Shown here piece by piece: positions 54,999 to 63,192 of a DNA stretch of 64,000 nt. This DNA comes from an uncultured Desulfofustis sp. (GTDB lineage: Bacteria; Desulfobacterota; Desulfobulbia; Desulfobulbales; Desulfocapsaceae): contig CAJQNS010000011.1 of assembly GCA_905479735.1 (NCBI GenBank), positions 1 through 64,000 of the forward strand. Direction: 5' to 3'. Numbering within the stretch: position 1 is the stretch's first letter; each line of letters starts with the position of its first letter. Both the position numbers and the translations under genes were made by a program. The notes beneath the pieces are model-generated. The model made no database searches. It saw only the letters and a list, made by a program, of their open reading frames with translations, and was not told the origin of the DNA.

Positions 54999-55214
54999 TC
55001 AACCGATCAGTTTTTCGACCTCACCATCTTCGGGAAACCTGCCGAGACGTTTCTTGGAGAATATCAGCCTGTCATCGACCTTGATCTCATACACACCACC
55101 GGAGGAGGCGATTAATTCGACTTCGACATCAAGTTTCTTCTTTAGCTCGGCTTCCAGCCCGGAAGCACGCGGTTTATAATTTCACGCCGCACAATATTCG
55201 ATGGAAATTTTCAT
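54999..55214 (-). CDS. SelW/SelT/SelH (Rdx)-family selenoprotein with in-frame UGA
   Basis: 71 residues if UGA (55184-55182) is read as selenocysteine at position 11: MKISIEYCAAUNYKPRA, the CxxU redox motif of the Rdx family. After UGA the frame stays open for 60 codons with a typical Rdx continuation (LEAELKKKLDVEVELIASSGG-VYEIKVDD, then LIFSKKRLGRFPEDGE). A stem-loop 16 bases after the UGA fits a bacterial SECIS. A GGGAGAAG ribosome site precedes the ATG. A thioredoxin-like redox role is expected. A conventional annotation would see only the first 10 residues. Confidence 0.9.
55150..55184 (-). promoter_or_regulatory. candidate bacterial SECIS element of the SelW-like gene
   Basis: On the minus strand the UGA is followed, after 15 bases, by GCTTCC, a GGGCT loop and GGAAGC (55166-55150), a perfect 6-bp stem. 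Distance and G-rich apical loop match bacterial SECIS elements, which recruit SelB and selenocysteyl-tRNA. Confidence 0.7.
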
Positions 55215-55322
55215 CAACTTCTCCCTGATTAGCCAACCGGTAAAAAATGATCCTGGCTGCATCCAGCAACGAGCATTATTATAAGAATCTGAATGGGAAT
55301 ATCCAGCATAAAGAATCAGGCC

Positions 55323-56528
55323 ATGACCGAATCCGCCGACAACCACCCTGAAATTGGTGCATCCGAACATCTGAGAAGGCAGGAAGAGTCCGACCTCTCT
55401 CCTCTGGCAACCCGGTCCGCTGCCGGAATCAGGCGCCGGGAAGAACAACTGCGGGGCTACCGGCAGAACTTCGCCCAGGATGCCGACCGCATTCTGCACT
55501 CCCGCGCTTATACCCGCTATATCGATAAGACCCAGGTTTTCTGCCTGATCAGAAACGATCATATCACCCACCGGGTCCTCCATGTCCAGCTTGTCTCTCG
55601 AATTGCCAGAACCATAGGCCGCTACCTGTTTCTCAACGAAGATCTGATCGAGGCGGTGAGCCTGGGCCATGATATCGGCCATCCCCCGTTTGGCCACGCC
55701 GGAGAGTTGTTTCTTTCTGAACTCTGTGTCGAGCATGGGCTGCCTCCATTCCAGCACAACATACAATCTATCAGGGCCTTGGATAAACTCGAGCGTAAAG
55801 GCAGAGGCTGGAATCTCTGCCTGCAGACGCTGGATGGCATTTTATGTCATGATGGCGAGGTACATCAGGACCGAATAGGCCCCGCACCACTGAATGAGTT
55901 CACCGAATTTGATCTTAAGGTCGAGCTAAAATCCGCCAACCCCGCCCTGGACCTGCAGCCCATGAGCCCCGAAGGCTGCGTGGTCCGTATGGCCGACACC
56001 GTTGCCTACATCGGCCGGGACATCGAAGATGCAATTATCCTCGGGCTGATCCAGCGCAGCGACCTGCCCGAACGATGCGTATCCCGCCTCGGGGAGACAA
56101 ACGGCTCCATCGTCTATTCCCTGGTCACCGATCTGATACGTAACAGTCAAGTGGGGGAACCGGGGCAGACGTACTCCAGTGAGCCAGTATCGGTCGGCTT
56201 CAGCGAGGAGGTGGCCGGCGTCCTCAGGGAGCTGAAAGAATTCAACTACCGCCACATCTATCTGGCCCCCGAAACCCAGGAGTTTATGCCGCAGATTAAA
56301 ACCTGTTACCGGGAATTGTTTGGATTCTATTTTAAGCATTTGGAAAATGGCACCAGTGAGTCTCTGGAGGTCGATCTTCTGGATGACCTTGACTGCTCTT
56401 ATATCGAAAAACAACCTGCTGCGGCCCGGGTTCGCGATTTTATCGCCGGCATGACCGACGAATATTTCCTCCGTCAGGCCGAGTCGATCGATTGTCCAAT
56501 CCCGCCTCTGCGGTATGGATTCAGCTAG
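55323..56528 (+). CDS. deoxyguanosinetriphosphate triphosphohydrolase-like HD protein
   Basis: 401 residues from ATG 55323. dGTPase-type HD domain: RYIDKTQVF, then ITHRVLHVQLVSRIARTIG, SLGHDIGHPPFGHAGE for the metal-binding His-Asp pair, and VRMADTVAYIGRDIEDAI. It hydrolyses dNTPs to nucleosides and triphosphate. It starts 109 bp from the divergent selenoprotein gene and overlaps the MBL gene by 14 bp. Confidence 0.9.
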   Translation: MTESADNHPEIGASEHLRRQEESDLSPLATRSAAGIRRREEQLRGYRQNFAQDADRILHSRAYTRYIDKTQVFCLIRNDHITHRVLHVQLVSRIARTIGRYLFLNEDLIEAVSLGHDIGHPPFGHAGELFLSELCVEHGLPPFQHNIQSIRALDKLERKGRGWNLCLQTLDGILCHDGEVHQDRIGPAPLNEFTEFDLKVELKSANPALDLQPMSPEGCVVRMADTVAYIGRDIEDAIILGLIQRSDLPERCVSRLGETNGSIVYSLVTDLIRNSQVGEPGQTYSSEPVSVGFSEEVAGVLRELKEFNYRHIYLAPETQEFMPQIKTCYRELFGFYFKHLENGTSESLEVDLLDDLDCSYIEKQPAAARVRDFIAGMTDEYFLRQAESIDCPIPPLRYGFS

Positions 56529-57426
56529 GGAAATGGTACCGGCGGGCGGTTATAATGGTGCTCTGTTTCGCCCTGTTTATCAGCTGGTCAACAACATGGG
56601 TGCACTACTACCGATACTGACTCTTATTTTGATTGGTTCTACTCCGCTATACGGTTCAGATGAGCTCCACATCCAGCTGCTGGATGTGGGCCAGGGCGAT
56701 GCCATGATCCTCCATCAGCCGGATGCCTGTACCGTGCTGATAGATGCAGGCCCGCTGATCAGTGGACATCTGGTCAGCCGCCATCTCATGGAGCTTGGGG
56801 TCGACTCCCTCGATCTGGTTATCGTCACCCACCCGCACCTCGATCATTTCGGCGGGCTCTTCGATGTACTGCCGCGGATAAAGGCAAAAAAGATGTACGA
56901 TAACGGCCTGAGCAATAAAAAATGGGAGTATTTCGATGATTACCGGACATTGCGTGAGGCCCAACCCTATGAGGTTGCAGCCCGTGGTAGCAAAATTCAA
57001 TGTGCCGGTTTTGAAATTGAAGTGCTGCACCCCAACCAGAACCCGAACCCTGAAGACAACATCAACTCCACCTCTCTGGCCATGATGATCAGATTCGGCA
57101 AATTCCGTCTGCTGCACATGGGAGATCTGGCCGGCGACGGCGCTGCAGATTTTCTCGAAACCGCTCCTGACCTCGAGGCGGACGTCATCAAAATCGCCCA
57201 TCATGGCGCCGCCGACGCAGCTTCTCGGGGGCTGCTCGAACGAGTATCCCCGGACCTCGCTCTGATCAGCACCGCCTCCAGCAACAGGATCGGCTCACCT
57301 TACGAAGGAGTGTTGACCAGGCTCGAAAAAATGAACATCCCCTACCTGCGCACCGATCAGAGCGGAGATATCGCAATTCTGGTGAGCGACGGTTCGTACG
57401 AGGTGACTCCCGCCTTCTCCAGGTAA
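56515..57426 (+). CDS. exported metallo-beta-lactamase-fold hydrolase, ComEC C-terminal-like
   Basis: A 303-residue protein. Residues about 28-47 (MGALLPILTLILIGSTPLYG) look like a signal peptide, so translation may start at that Met rather than 56515. The MBL motifs are QLLDVGQGDAMIL, THPHLDHFGG, LLHMGDLAGDG and KIAHHGAADA. The arrangement resembles the C-terminal part of ComEC without its membrane channel, as in stand-alone MBL phosphodiesterase/nuclease proteins. The substrate is unknown. Confidence 0.85.
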   Translation: MDSAREMVPAGGYNGALFRPVYQLVNNMGALLPILTLILIGSTPLYGSDELHIQLLDVGQGDAMILHQPDACTVLIDAGPLISGHLVSRHLMELGVDSLDLVIVTHPHLDHFGGLFDVLPRIKAKKMYDNGLSNKKWEYFDDYRTLREAQPYEVAARGSKIQCAGFEIEVLHPNQNPNPEDNINSTSLAMMIRFGKFRLLHMGDLAGDGAADFLETAPDLEADVIKIAHHGAADAASRGLLERVSPDLALISTASSNRIGSPYEGVLTRLEKMNIPYLRTDQSGDIAILVSDGSYEVTPAFSR

Positions 57427-57655
57427 GAGCAGACTGATTGGAACGCATCAACAAGTCTCGCCTGGCCCTTGGACTGCCCAGAAAAGTTAAGCTAGACGCT
57501 ATTTGACTACTCAGACTCATGTGCTTATCAGATTCATATAGCACGGAGTAAGACTAGCCTCCGTCCCCTTATTTACCTTTCATCGAGCATGCCTATTCAG
57601 CGAGAGAGGTACCTTGCTTTGCCATGGCTGGTGAATGGATAGAGACCACGGTTCA

Positions 57656-58168
57656 ATGAATTATTTTCAGCGTCTGCTGCTCATCGCTCTTTTGTTGTCT
57701 GGCCCCAGCCTGCTGTACCATAGCTGCGCGACAGCCGGTGAAGGCGGCAGCAGTCATTATAACCCTGGGACACTGGGCGACTTCGCCATGGCTTTGATTG
57801 GACCAGCAGGCTGGTATGTGCGCAACGACCTCTGGTATATGGATGGAGAGATGGGAGCGGTCACCCGGGGTAATTTCACACTTCAAGACGTCAGCCAAAA
57901 AGCCTGGATAAACACGATAAAGACCATTTATCTTACCGAATCAGGTGTTTGGGGTGGTCGATTCGGAAACGTTCTCTCTGTACCAATCCTACTTGATGTC
58001 GATGTTGACAGTACCCTGGTAGGTACGGGCCTTGGAGCTGCGGCAACGTTCACTACCGAGGTGGCCTCAACGAACCTGAGCTTCATTGCCAAGTATCTCG
58101 CCAACATCGACAATAGCAATCGATTGAGCAACGATTACCTGACATTTTCCATCGCCTTACCACTATGA
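57656..58168 (+). CDS. shortened outer-membrane transporter-like protein (phenol MetA family), internally deleted
   Basis: About 170 residues. A signal peptide (MNYFQRLLLIALLLSG) comes first, then GEGGSSHYNPGTLGDFAMALIGPAGW, the usual start of the SphA/phenol-degradation MetA-like barrel family, then NDLWYMDGEMGAV. The end LSFIAKYLANIDNSNRLSNDYLTFSIALPL matches how such proteins finish. Family members are usually about 300 residues, so the middle strands seem to be missing without loss of frame. It may be a non-functional relic. It lies 22 bp before the DUF3604 gene. Confidence 0.6.
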   Translation: MNYFQRLLLIALLLSGPSLLYHSCATAGEGGSSHYNPGTLGDFAMALIGPAGWYVRNDLWYMDGEMGAVTRGNFTLQDVSQKAWINTIKTIYLTESGVWGGRFGNVLSVPILLDVDVDSTLVGTGLGAAATFTTEVASTNLSFIAKYLANIDNSNRLSNDYLTFSIALPL

Positions 58169-58190
58169 TTCGCAACCATGGACAACAGCT

Positions 58191-60011
58191 ATGTTTGTAA
58201 AAAAGAATAGATATACGGGCGTCGTTCTAAAAGCCCTGACCTCCGGTCTTGTCCTGCTCGCCACGACTTCCCTGCAGGCCGAATCCGAGAATCCCCTTGG
58301 CACTGCCTATTTCGGTGAAACCCATATACATACCGCTTTTTCTCTGGATGCCTATATAGGTGACAATCGGCAAACCCCAGACATGGCCTATCGCTTTGCC
58401 AAAGGGGAAGCTTTCGATATCAATGGCGTTACCAAGCAGCTCAAACGCCCGCTTGACTTCGCCGCAGTAACCGATCACGCCGAGTATATCGGGGAGATGT
58501 ATTCAACCATGATCGAAGGCGCAGCGGGACATGACAACAACGATCTCGAGACCTTGCGAAACCTGAAGTCCATTGAAGACAAACAGAGATGGTTTATCAC
58601 CTATGTGGTCAACAACAACCGCGGCAGCAAACCGCAGCATCCTCCATTTTTTGCGGGACCCGACACGACAAAAAGCGCCTGGCAGATTATGGTAGAGGCC
58701 GCCCAAAATCACTATGAGCCTGGTATTTTCACCACCTTGATTGGTTTTGAGTGGTCCGGTGCACCCAAAGGTGCCAACCTGCATCGCAATGTCCTGTTTC
58801 GCAACAATAATGTCCCTGCTGCGCCGGTCAGCTACATTGACGTTAATACGGAAGAGGGCCTTTGGGAGTGGATGAGAGTCCAGGAATCGGCTGGCCGACA
58901 CCTTCTGGCCATACCGCATAACTCGAATGCCTCGAAGGGCAGAATGTTTCCCAATACTGATTCTTCAGGAGAGCAGCTGTCTCTTGAATATGCCCGCACC
59001 CGCCAGCATTTTGAGCCGTTAATCGAGATGATGCAGATCAAGGGCAACTCTGAGGTACACAGAAAATTCTGGGCTGCCGATGAGTTTGCTGATTTTGAAA
59101 ACGGTGATTCCATCCAGAAGAGTTCCGGCCGCATTTTCAAGGCCCGTGACTTTGTCCGCGGCGGACTCAAAATCGGTTTGCAAAAGGAGCAGCAGGTTGG
59201 CGTCAACCCTTTTAAATACGGGTTCGCCGGTGGTACTGACAATCATAACGGCTTGATGTCGGATGTTGCCGAAGATGACTTTATCGGCGGGCACGGCCCG
59301 GAGGACGGCAGCGTCGAACGCCGCCGCACCGGCGACGTCTCCGGCTGGATCGACGGCAAAGATTTATCCATCGGCTCGCTCAGCGGTGTCTGGGCAGTTG
59401 CCAACACCCGCGAAGCCATCTGGGACGCCATGAAGCGTCGCGAAACCTTTGCCACCTCGGGCCCACGCATCCAGCTGCGAATGTTTGGGGGCATAGGTCT
59501 CACCGCCAAACCAACCGACCCCAGACAGATGATCAAGGAAGGCTATCGGCTGGGAGTTCCGATGGGAGGTGATCTAGGAGCAGTGGCGGTAAAACCCACC
59601 TTCACCGTGTATGCCCAGAAAGACCCGATGGGAGCTAACCTTGACCGTATTCAGATCATCAAGGGCTGGGTCGACAGATTCGGCGACCTCAATGAGAAAG
59701 TAGTCGAAGTTGTCTGGTCAGGTAATCGGGAAATCATGGCAAACGGGAAATTGCCCAGTGTTGGAAACACGGTGGATCTGGATACTGCTTTGTATAAAAA
59801 CAATATTGGTTCCGAGACGCTGATTGGCAGTTGGACTGACGAGGACTTCGATGCCGGGGAAGGCGCTTTTTACTATGCTCGGGTGCTGGAAATACCAACC
59901 CCCCGCTGGACCACCTATGACGCGGTGCGCAACGACCTGCCTTTATTGGAGGATGTGCCCGCGACGATCCAGGAACGGGCCTGGGGATCACCAATCTGGT
60001 ATACACCCTAG
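58191..60011 (+). CDS. DUF3604 (PHP-like) exported protein
   Basis: A 606-residue secreted protein. The signal peptide ends near SLQA. AYFGETHIHTAFSLDAY is the first metal-binding motif, FAAVTDHAEYIGEM the second, LIGFEWSG and GTDNHNG further along. RRETFATSGPRI and FYYARVLEIPTPRWT are DUF3604 blocks. The fold is expected to be a PHP-type metallohydrolase in the periplasm; its substrate is not known. Confidence 0.88.
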   Translation: MFVKKNRYTGVVLKALTSGLVLLATTSLQAESENPLGTAYFGETHIHTAFSLDAYIGDNRQTPDMAYRFAKGEAFDINGVTKQLKRPLDFAAVTDHAEYIGEMYSTMIEGAAGHDNNDLETLRNLKSIEDKQRWFITYVVNNNRGSKPQHPPFFAGPDTTKSAWQIMVEAAQNHYEPGIFTTLIGFEWSGAPKGANLHRNVLFRNNNVPAAPVSYIDVNTEEGLWEWMRVQESAGRHLLAIPHNSNASKGRMFPNTDSSGEQLSLEYARTRQHFEPLIEMMQIKGNSEVHRKFWAADEFADFENGDSIQKSSGRIFKARDFVRGGLKIGLQKEQQVGVNPFKYGFAGGTDNHNGLMSDVAEDDFIGGHGPEDGSVERRRTGDVSGWIDGKDLSIGSLSGVWAVANTREAIWDAMKRRETFATSGPRIQLRMFGGIGLTAKPTDPRQMIKEGYRLGVPMGGDLGAVAVKPTFTVYAQKDPMGANLDRIQIIKGWVDRFGDLNEKVVEVVWSGNREIMANGKLPSVGNTVDLDTALYKNNIGSETLIGSWTDEDFDAGEGAFYYARVLEIPTPRWTTYDAVRNDLPLLEDVPATIQERAWGSPIWYTP

Positions 60012-60512
60012 AGGTTGGTATCAAACTAGCTGTTCTGCTACTTGGCAGACAACTCGTCGACCTGGAGCCTGAAGCCGCTCTTTCAAGCTTGAAAAGTGAA
60101 ACACTGGTAGTCCCTGCACCTTTTTTCCGGGCCTGCGGGTGGGCTGACTCCCCTCGCCCCTCCGACTATGGATAATCTTACAGATATCCCAGCTGCCCTC
60201 TGCCCGGATAAGACTCATAACTATCTTCAAACATGTCTACATAATTGACACCTCTCTCCCCAGAAGATGTGAAACCAGCTATTCAGATTAAGCCGAGGGA
60301 TATCATAGTTAAGTTGAATCAAAACCTTACAGCCTAACAAAAAAAAGATCTTCTGCGGTGTGCTTCAGGCACACTTTTCGCTATTAGAGTCTTCAAACAT
60401 ATCTATCCAGTCGTCTGCTTAACAAGATCCAGTGTCATCAGATATGAAGCAGGACGGAGAGCCCGATTTTCAAAACCATTTACATCCTTTCTGACGGTGA
60501 GGAGGCAGATCA
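60012..60512. other. 500-bp intergenic region with one terminator-like hairpin
   Basis: No gene seen. GTGTGC (60358-60363), loop TTCAG, GCACAC (60369-60374) and TTTT form a small terminator-like hairpin on the plus strand, 350 bp after the DUF3604 stop. Confidence 0.4.
60358..60378 (+). terminator. candidate Rho-independent terminator
   Basis: A 6-bp perfect stem with a 5-base loop, followed by four T. It is far from the preceding stop codon, so which transcript it ends is unclear. Confidence 0.4.
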
Positions 60513-60860
60513 ATGAGGTGGGCAACAAAAACTTCTAGAGATGATCTTTTTCTGGAAATTATCAGAATCCGTAACCAAGCTATTCGTCTGCTCATGGTGC
60601 AGCATGAGCTCGACATGGGTCAGGTTGTGGGGTTGACATTAGGTGACATTGATTTGACGACAAAGATGCTTGCCATTAAACAAAACGGTGAATCACATCG
60701 TAGATACTTCACCTTAACAAACGATACCGCCAAAGCCTTAGCCGACTACCTCCGCGTGAGGTCCCCATCGACAGAGAAGAAACTATTCCTGCTTGAGCAG
60801 AACCTGGAAAGGAGCAATGCCCTGCAGCACACCATTGGGCAACAAGTTTTTTTCAACTAA
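60513..60860 (+). pseudogene. tyrosine recombinase catalytic-domain fragment
   Basis: A 115-residue frame with a strong ribosome site (GAGGAGG). RNQAIRLLMVQHELDMGQVV-GLTLGDIDL and the following TLTNDTAKALADYL line up with the beginning of the phage-integrase/XerD catalytic domain (RDRAI-LLL--TGLR-SEL-L-L-DID). The catalytic Arg of the TGLR motif is replaced (HELD), and the half bearing the HxLRH and Tyr motifs is absent. It is a remnant or a small inactive derivative rather than a working integrase. Confidence 0.6.
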
Positions 60861-60875
60861 ATCAGGTACACCGAT

Positions 60876-61064
60876 ATGCGCCCCGAAACCATTCTTAAAA
60901 TCTCGGATCTATGGGTCAATTGTACTGCTGATGTACATATGACCTTGATTAGCAAGTATTTGGCTCAGTTAGATAGCGGAATAGCAGCGGAATGGGCGGA
61001 CTATCTGGCAAACGAGTTTTGTGAATCAAGAATGGCCCGCCCTGCGGAATTGATTTCAGACTGA
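60876..61064 (+). CDS. short hypothetical ORF
   Basis: A 62-residue frame 15 bp after the integrase fragment. Helical, no motif, no clear ribosome site. It may be a remnant belonging with the integrase fragment or not a gene. Confidence 0.3.
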   Translation: MRPETILKISDLWVNCTADVHMTLISKYLAQLDSGIAAEWADYLANEFCESRMARPAELISD

Positions 61065-61442
61065 TTCGTTCCCATTACGTTTTTTTGCTGTCCATAAACA
61101 TGTCTTCCCTGCAATAGTATTTGGCCTGGGTATTCCAATAGTTCGTTCCGGACAATCAGGTTACTGTTTTTACCTTATTCTTTCTGTTGCCAACCCGCCA
61201 GTCGCCACGATCTCTTTCAATAGTCGTTGGCGGATCATTTTACGATGCCAATTGAGATGATAGACCGAAAGTGGTTGTGAGAATAATTTTTCCTGCCTCA
61301 TTTGATGATTATATTATTTTATTGAAGTATTCCACCTTTGATAGAGCGCCCGGAAACGACGAGCATGACTCAGTAAATCCGCTACTGTGTGAGGTATGAC
61401 AGATTCACACCGAGCAGTTGCCAACTCTAAGGAGGCTCTGGC
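61065..61442. other. 378-bp intergenic region before the binding-protein genes
   Basis: AT-rich, no gene seen. It ends with AAGGAGG before the ATG at 61443 and should contain the promoter for the three genes to the right. Confidence 0.4.
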
Positions 61443-62174
61443 ATGAATAAAATTCTATTGTTCATCGTCTCGATATGTTTCCTCTCGAGCCAGTCTCTGG
61501 CTGCCGAAAAACTCACTATCCTGACTGAAAATTTACCTCCGCTCAATTACGTTGAAAACAACACACTGGTTGGCTCTTCTGTCGAGATTGTAAAGGAGAT
61601 TCAACAGAGGATCGGGTCCACTGAACCCATCGAGGTGTACCCATGGGCCAGAGCCTATAAAATGGCCCTGGAAGAGGAAAATGTCATTCTCTTCGGCATG
61701 ACCTACACCGAGGATCGAAGCAATCTGTTCAAATGGGTGGGCCCGCTGGCCACCAAAAGAGATATTCTACTGGCCCGCAAAGACGCTTCGTTTTCAATCA
61801 CAAGCCTGGAAGATGCCAAGAAGGTCGAGCGAATTGGGACCTTGAGAGATGATGTGCGGGGCAAATTATTGGAAAAAATGGGCTTTACAAATCTTGAGCC
61901 GGTTTCAGATGAGCAGAAAAATGCGCAAAAGCTGGCACTGGGCCGTATCGATCTCTGGGCTTATAAAAAACCAGGGTTCAGAACCGTATGTGAACTTGCT
62001 GAAGTAGACCCTGAACAGTTCGTCGAAGTAGCTCACTTGAAAAAGAGCGAACTGAAAATCGCCTTTTCTAAAAAAACTTCCGATACAATCGTCGCCAGGT
62101 GGCAACAGGCCTTTGACGAGATGGCCAAAGACGGAACCATCCAGAAGATAAAGGACAAATGGAATATTGAGTAA
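61443..62174 (+). CDS. periplasmic substrate-binding protein, family 3
   Basis: A 243-residue exported protein with a signal peptide (cleavage near SLAA) and the SBP_bac_3 fold: LTILTENLPPLNYVE, GSSVEIVKEIQQRIG, FGMTYTEDRSNLFKWVGPL, and the end MAKDGTIQKIKDKWN. AAGGAGG precedes the ATG. No permease or ATPase follows. It lies before another binding protein and a HAMP sensor, which suggests signalling rather than import. Confidence 0.88.
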   Translation: MNKILLFIVSICFLSSQSLAAEKLTILTENLPPLNYVENNTLVGSSVEIVKEIQQRIGSTEPIEVYPWARAYKMALEEENVILFGMTYTEDRSNLFKWVGPLATKRDILLARKDASFSITSLEDAKKVERIGTLRDDVRGKLLEKMGFTNLEPVSDEQKNAQKLALGRIDLWAYKKPGFRTVCELAEVDPEQFVEVAHLKKSELKIAFSKKTSDTIVARWQQAFDEMAKDGTIQKIKDKWNIE

Positions 62175-62235
62175 ACAGGCAACGGAAGAGCGTTTGGAGG
62201 TCCAGAATTCTCTATTGATATAGCAGGGCGAGATC

Positions 62236-63189
62236 ATGAAGACAAGATGGTGGCTGCTTATCCTCGTTTTGATACATGCCGGTTCCGGGTCGGCAGCTGG
62301 GCAGGAACTGAGCGTAGCCATGTTGTTGTGGCGGGGGGAAACCGCTGCCGAGGAAGGCTTTAAGGAAGGATTACAGGAACTGGGCTATCAGACAAGCTTT
62401 GAAATCTTCGACTCGGCCCAGGACCTCTCCAAGCTTGGAGCCATTCTCCGCTCCATTAACAGCAATCTAGAAGCCTACGACTATATCTACACCTTTGGCA
62501 CCACTGTATCGAGGCGGGCCCAGGTGGTGATCGGCGGTCAGATACCGCAGATTTTCAACATCGTGACCGATCCGGTCGCTGCAGGCATCGTTGAGCGTCT
62601 CGATTCACCGGGCTCATCCATCAGCGGCGGAACCGACAAAATTGGCCTTGGCCAGCAGCTGGACGAAGTGAACCGCTGGCTGACCTTTAAAAAACTTGGC
62701 CTTTTCTTTAATCCACGGGAAAAAAACTCGCTGATCATCAGGGACGAACTGCACCGCCATGGCAGGGAACGTGGATTTGAGGTGATCGACTTCCGTTCTC
62801 CACCGGTCGACCAAATGCTCTCAAAACACCTCGAGGCCCTCAACAAAAATCCCGGTATCGTAGATGCCGTCTACCTCGCGCCCGACAGCTACCTGAGCTC
62901 AGAGGCACCGCTCGTAGGCGCACAGCTTCGCAAAGCAAGAATAATAAGTATCAGTCAAATTCGCTCTTTGATAGAGAATGGTGTGCTCATCGGAGTGGCA
63001 GGAGATTATTACGATCTTGGAAAAAGTGTGGCAACAATCGTTGACCGTCATCAAAAAGGTACGCCTCTTGAGAATATCCCCGTTGAGCGATTTTCAAACT
63101 TTAAACTACTCATCAATCAGGCAACCGCCGATCTTCTTGGACTTAGCCTCGACACTTCATCGTCCGACAATGTTGAACTGGTTGAATAA
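62236..63189 (+). CDS. ABC-type substrate-binding protein (TrpX-like, ABC_sub_bind family)
   Basis: A 317-residue exported protein. A signal peptide comes first (LLILVLIHAGSGSAAG), then VAMLLWRGETAAEEGFKEGLQELGY, TFGTTVSRRAQVV, and QIFNIVTDPVAAGIVERL, as in the PF04392 group of periplasmic proteins. It ends 3 bp before the sensor gene start. In other bacteria similar proteins occur beside kinases or cyclases and feed ligands to them. Confidence 0.85.
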   Translation: MKTRWWLLILVLIHAGSGSAAGQELSVAMLLWRGETAAEEGFKEGLQELGYQTSFEIFDSAQDLSKLGAILRSINSNLEAYDYIYTFGTTVSRRAQVVIGGQIPQIFNIVTDPVAAGIVERLDSPGSSISGGTDKIGLGQQLDEVNRWLTFKKLGLFFNPREKNSLIIRDELHRHGRERGFEVIDFRSPPVDQMLSKHLEALNKNPGIVDAVYLAPDSYLSSEAPLVGAQLRKARIISISQIRSLIENGVLIGVAGDYYDLGKSVATIVDRHQKGTPLENIPVERFSNFKLLINQATADLLGLSLDTSSSDNVELVE

Positions 63190-63192
63190 TCA

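Noticed and set aside
57605-57620. AGGTACCTTGC, like the left end of the family A copy at 10375
   Set aside because: Only about 11 bases match and no element body follows, so chance cannot be excluded.
60358-60378. Hairpin as attachment site for the integrase remnant
   Set aside because: No second copy of the sequence is seen in the window; it is better read as a terminator-like hairpin.
61350-61440. Sequence with CCGCTACTGTG before the binding-protein gene, briefly resembling a cobalamin riboswitch end
   Set aside because: The B12-box and other conserved parts are absent, and the downstream genes do not fit.
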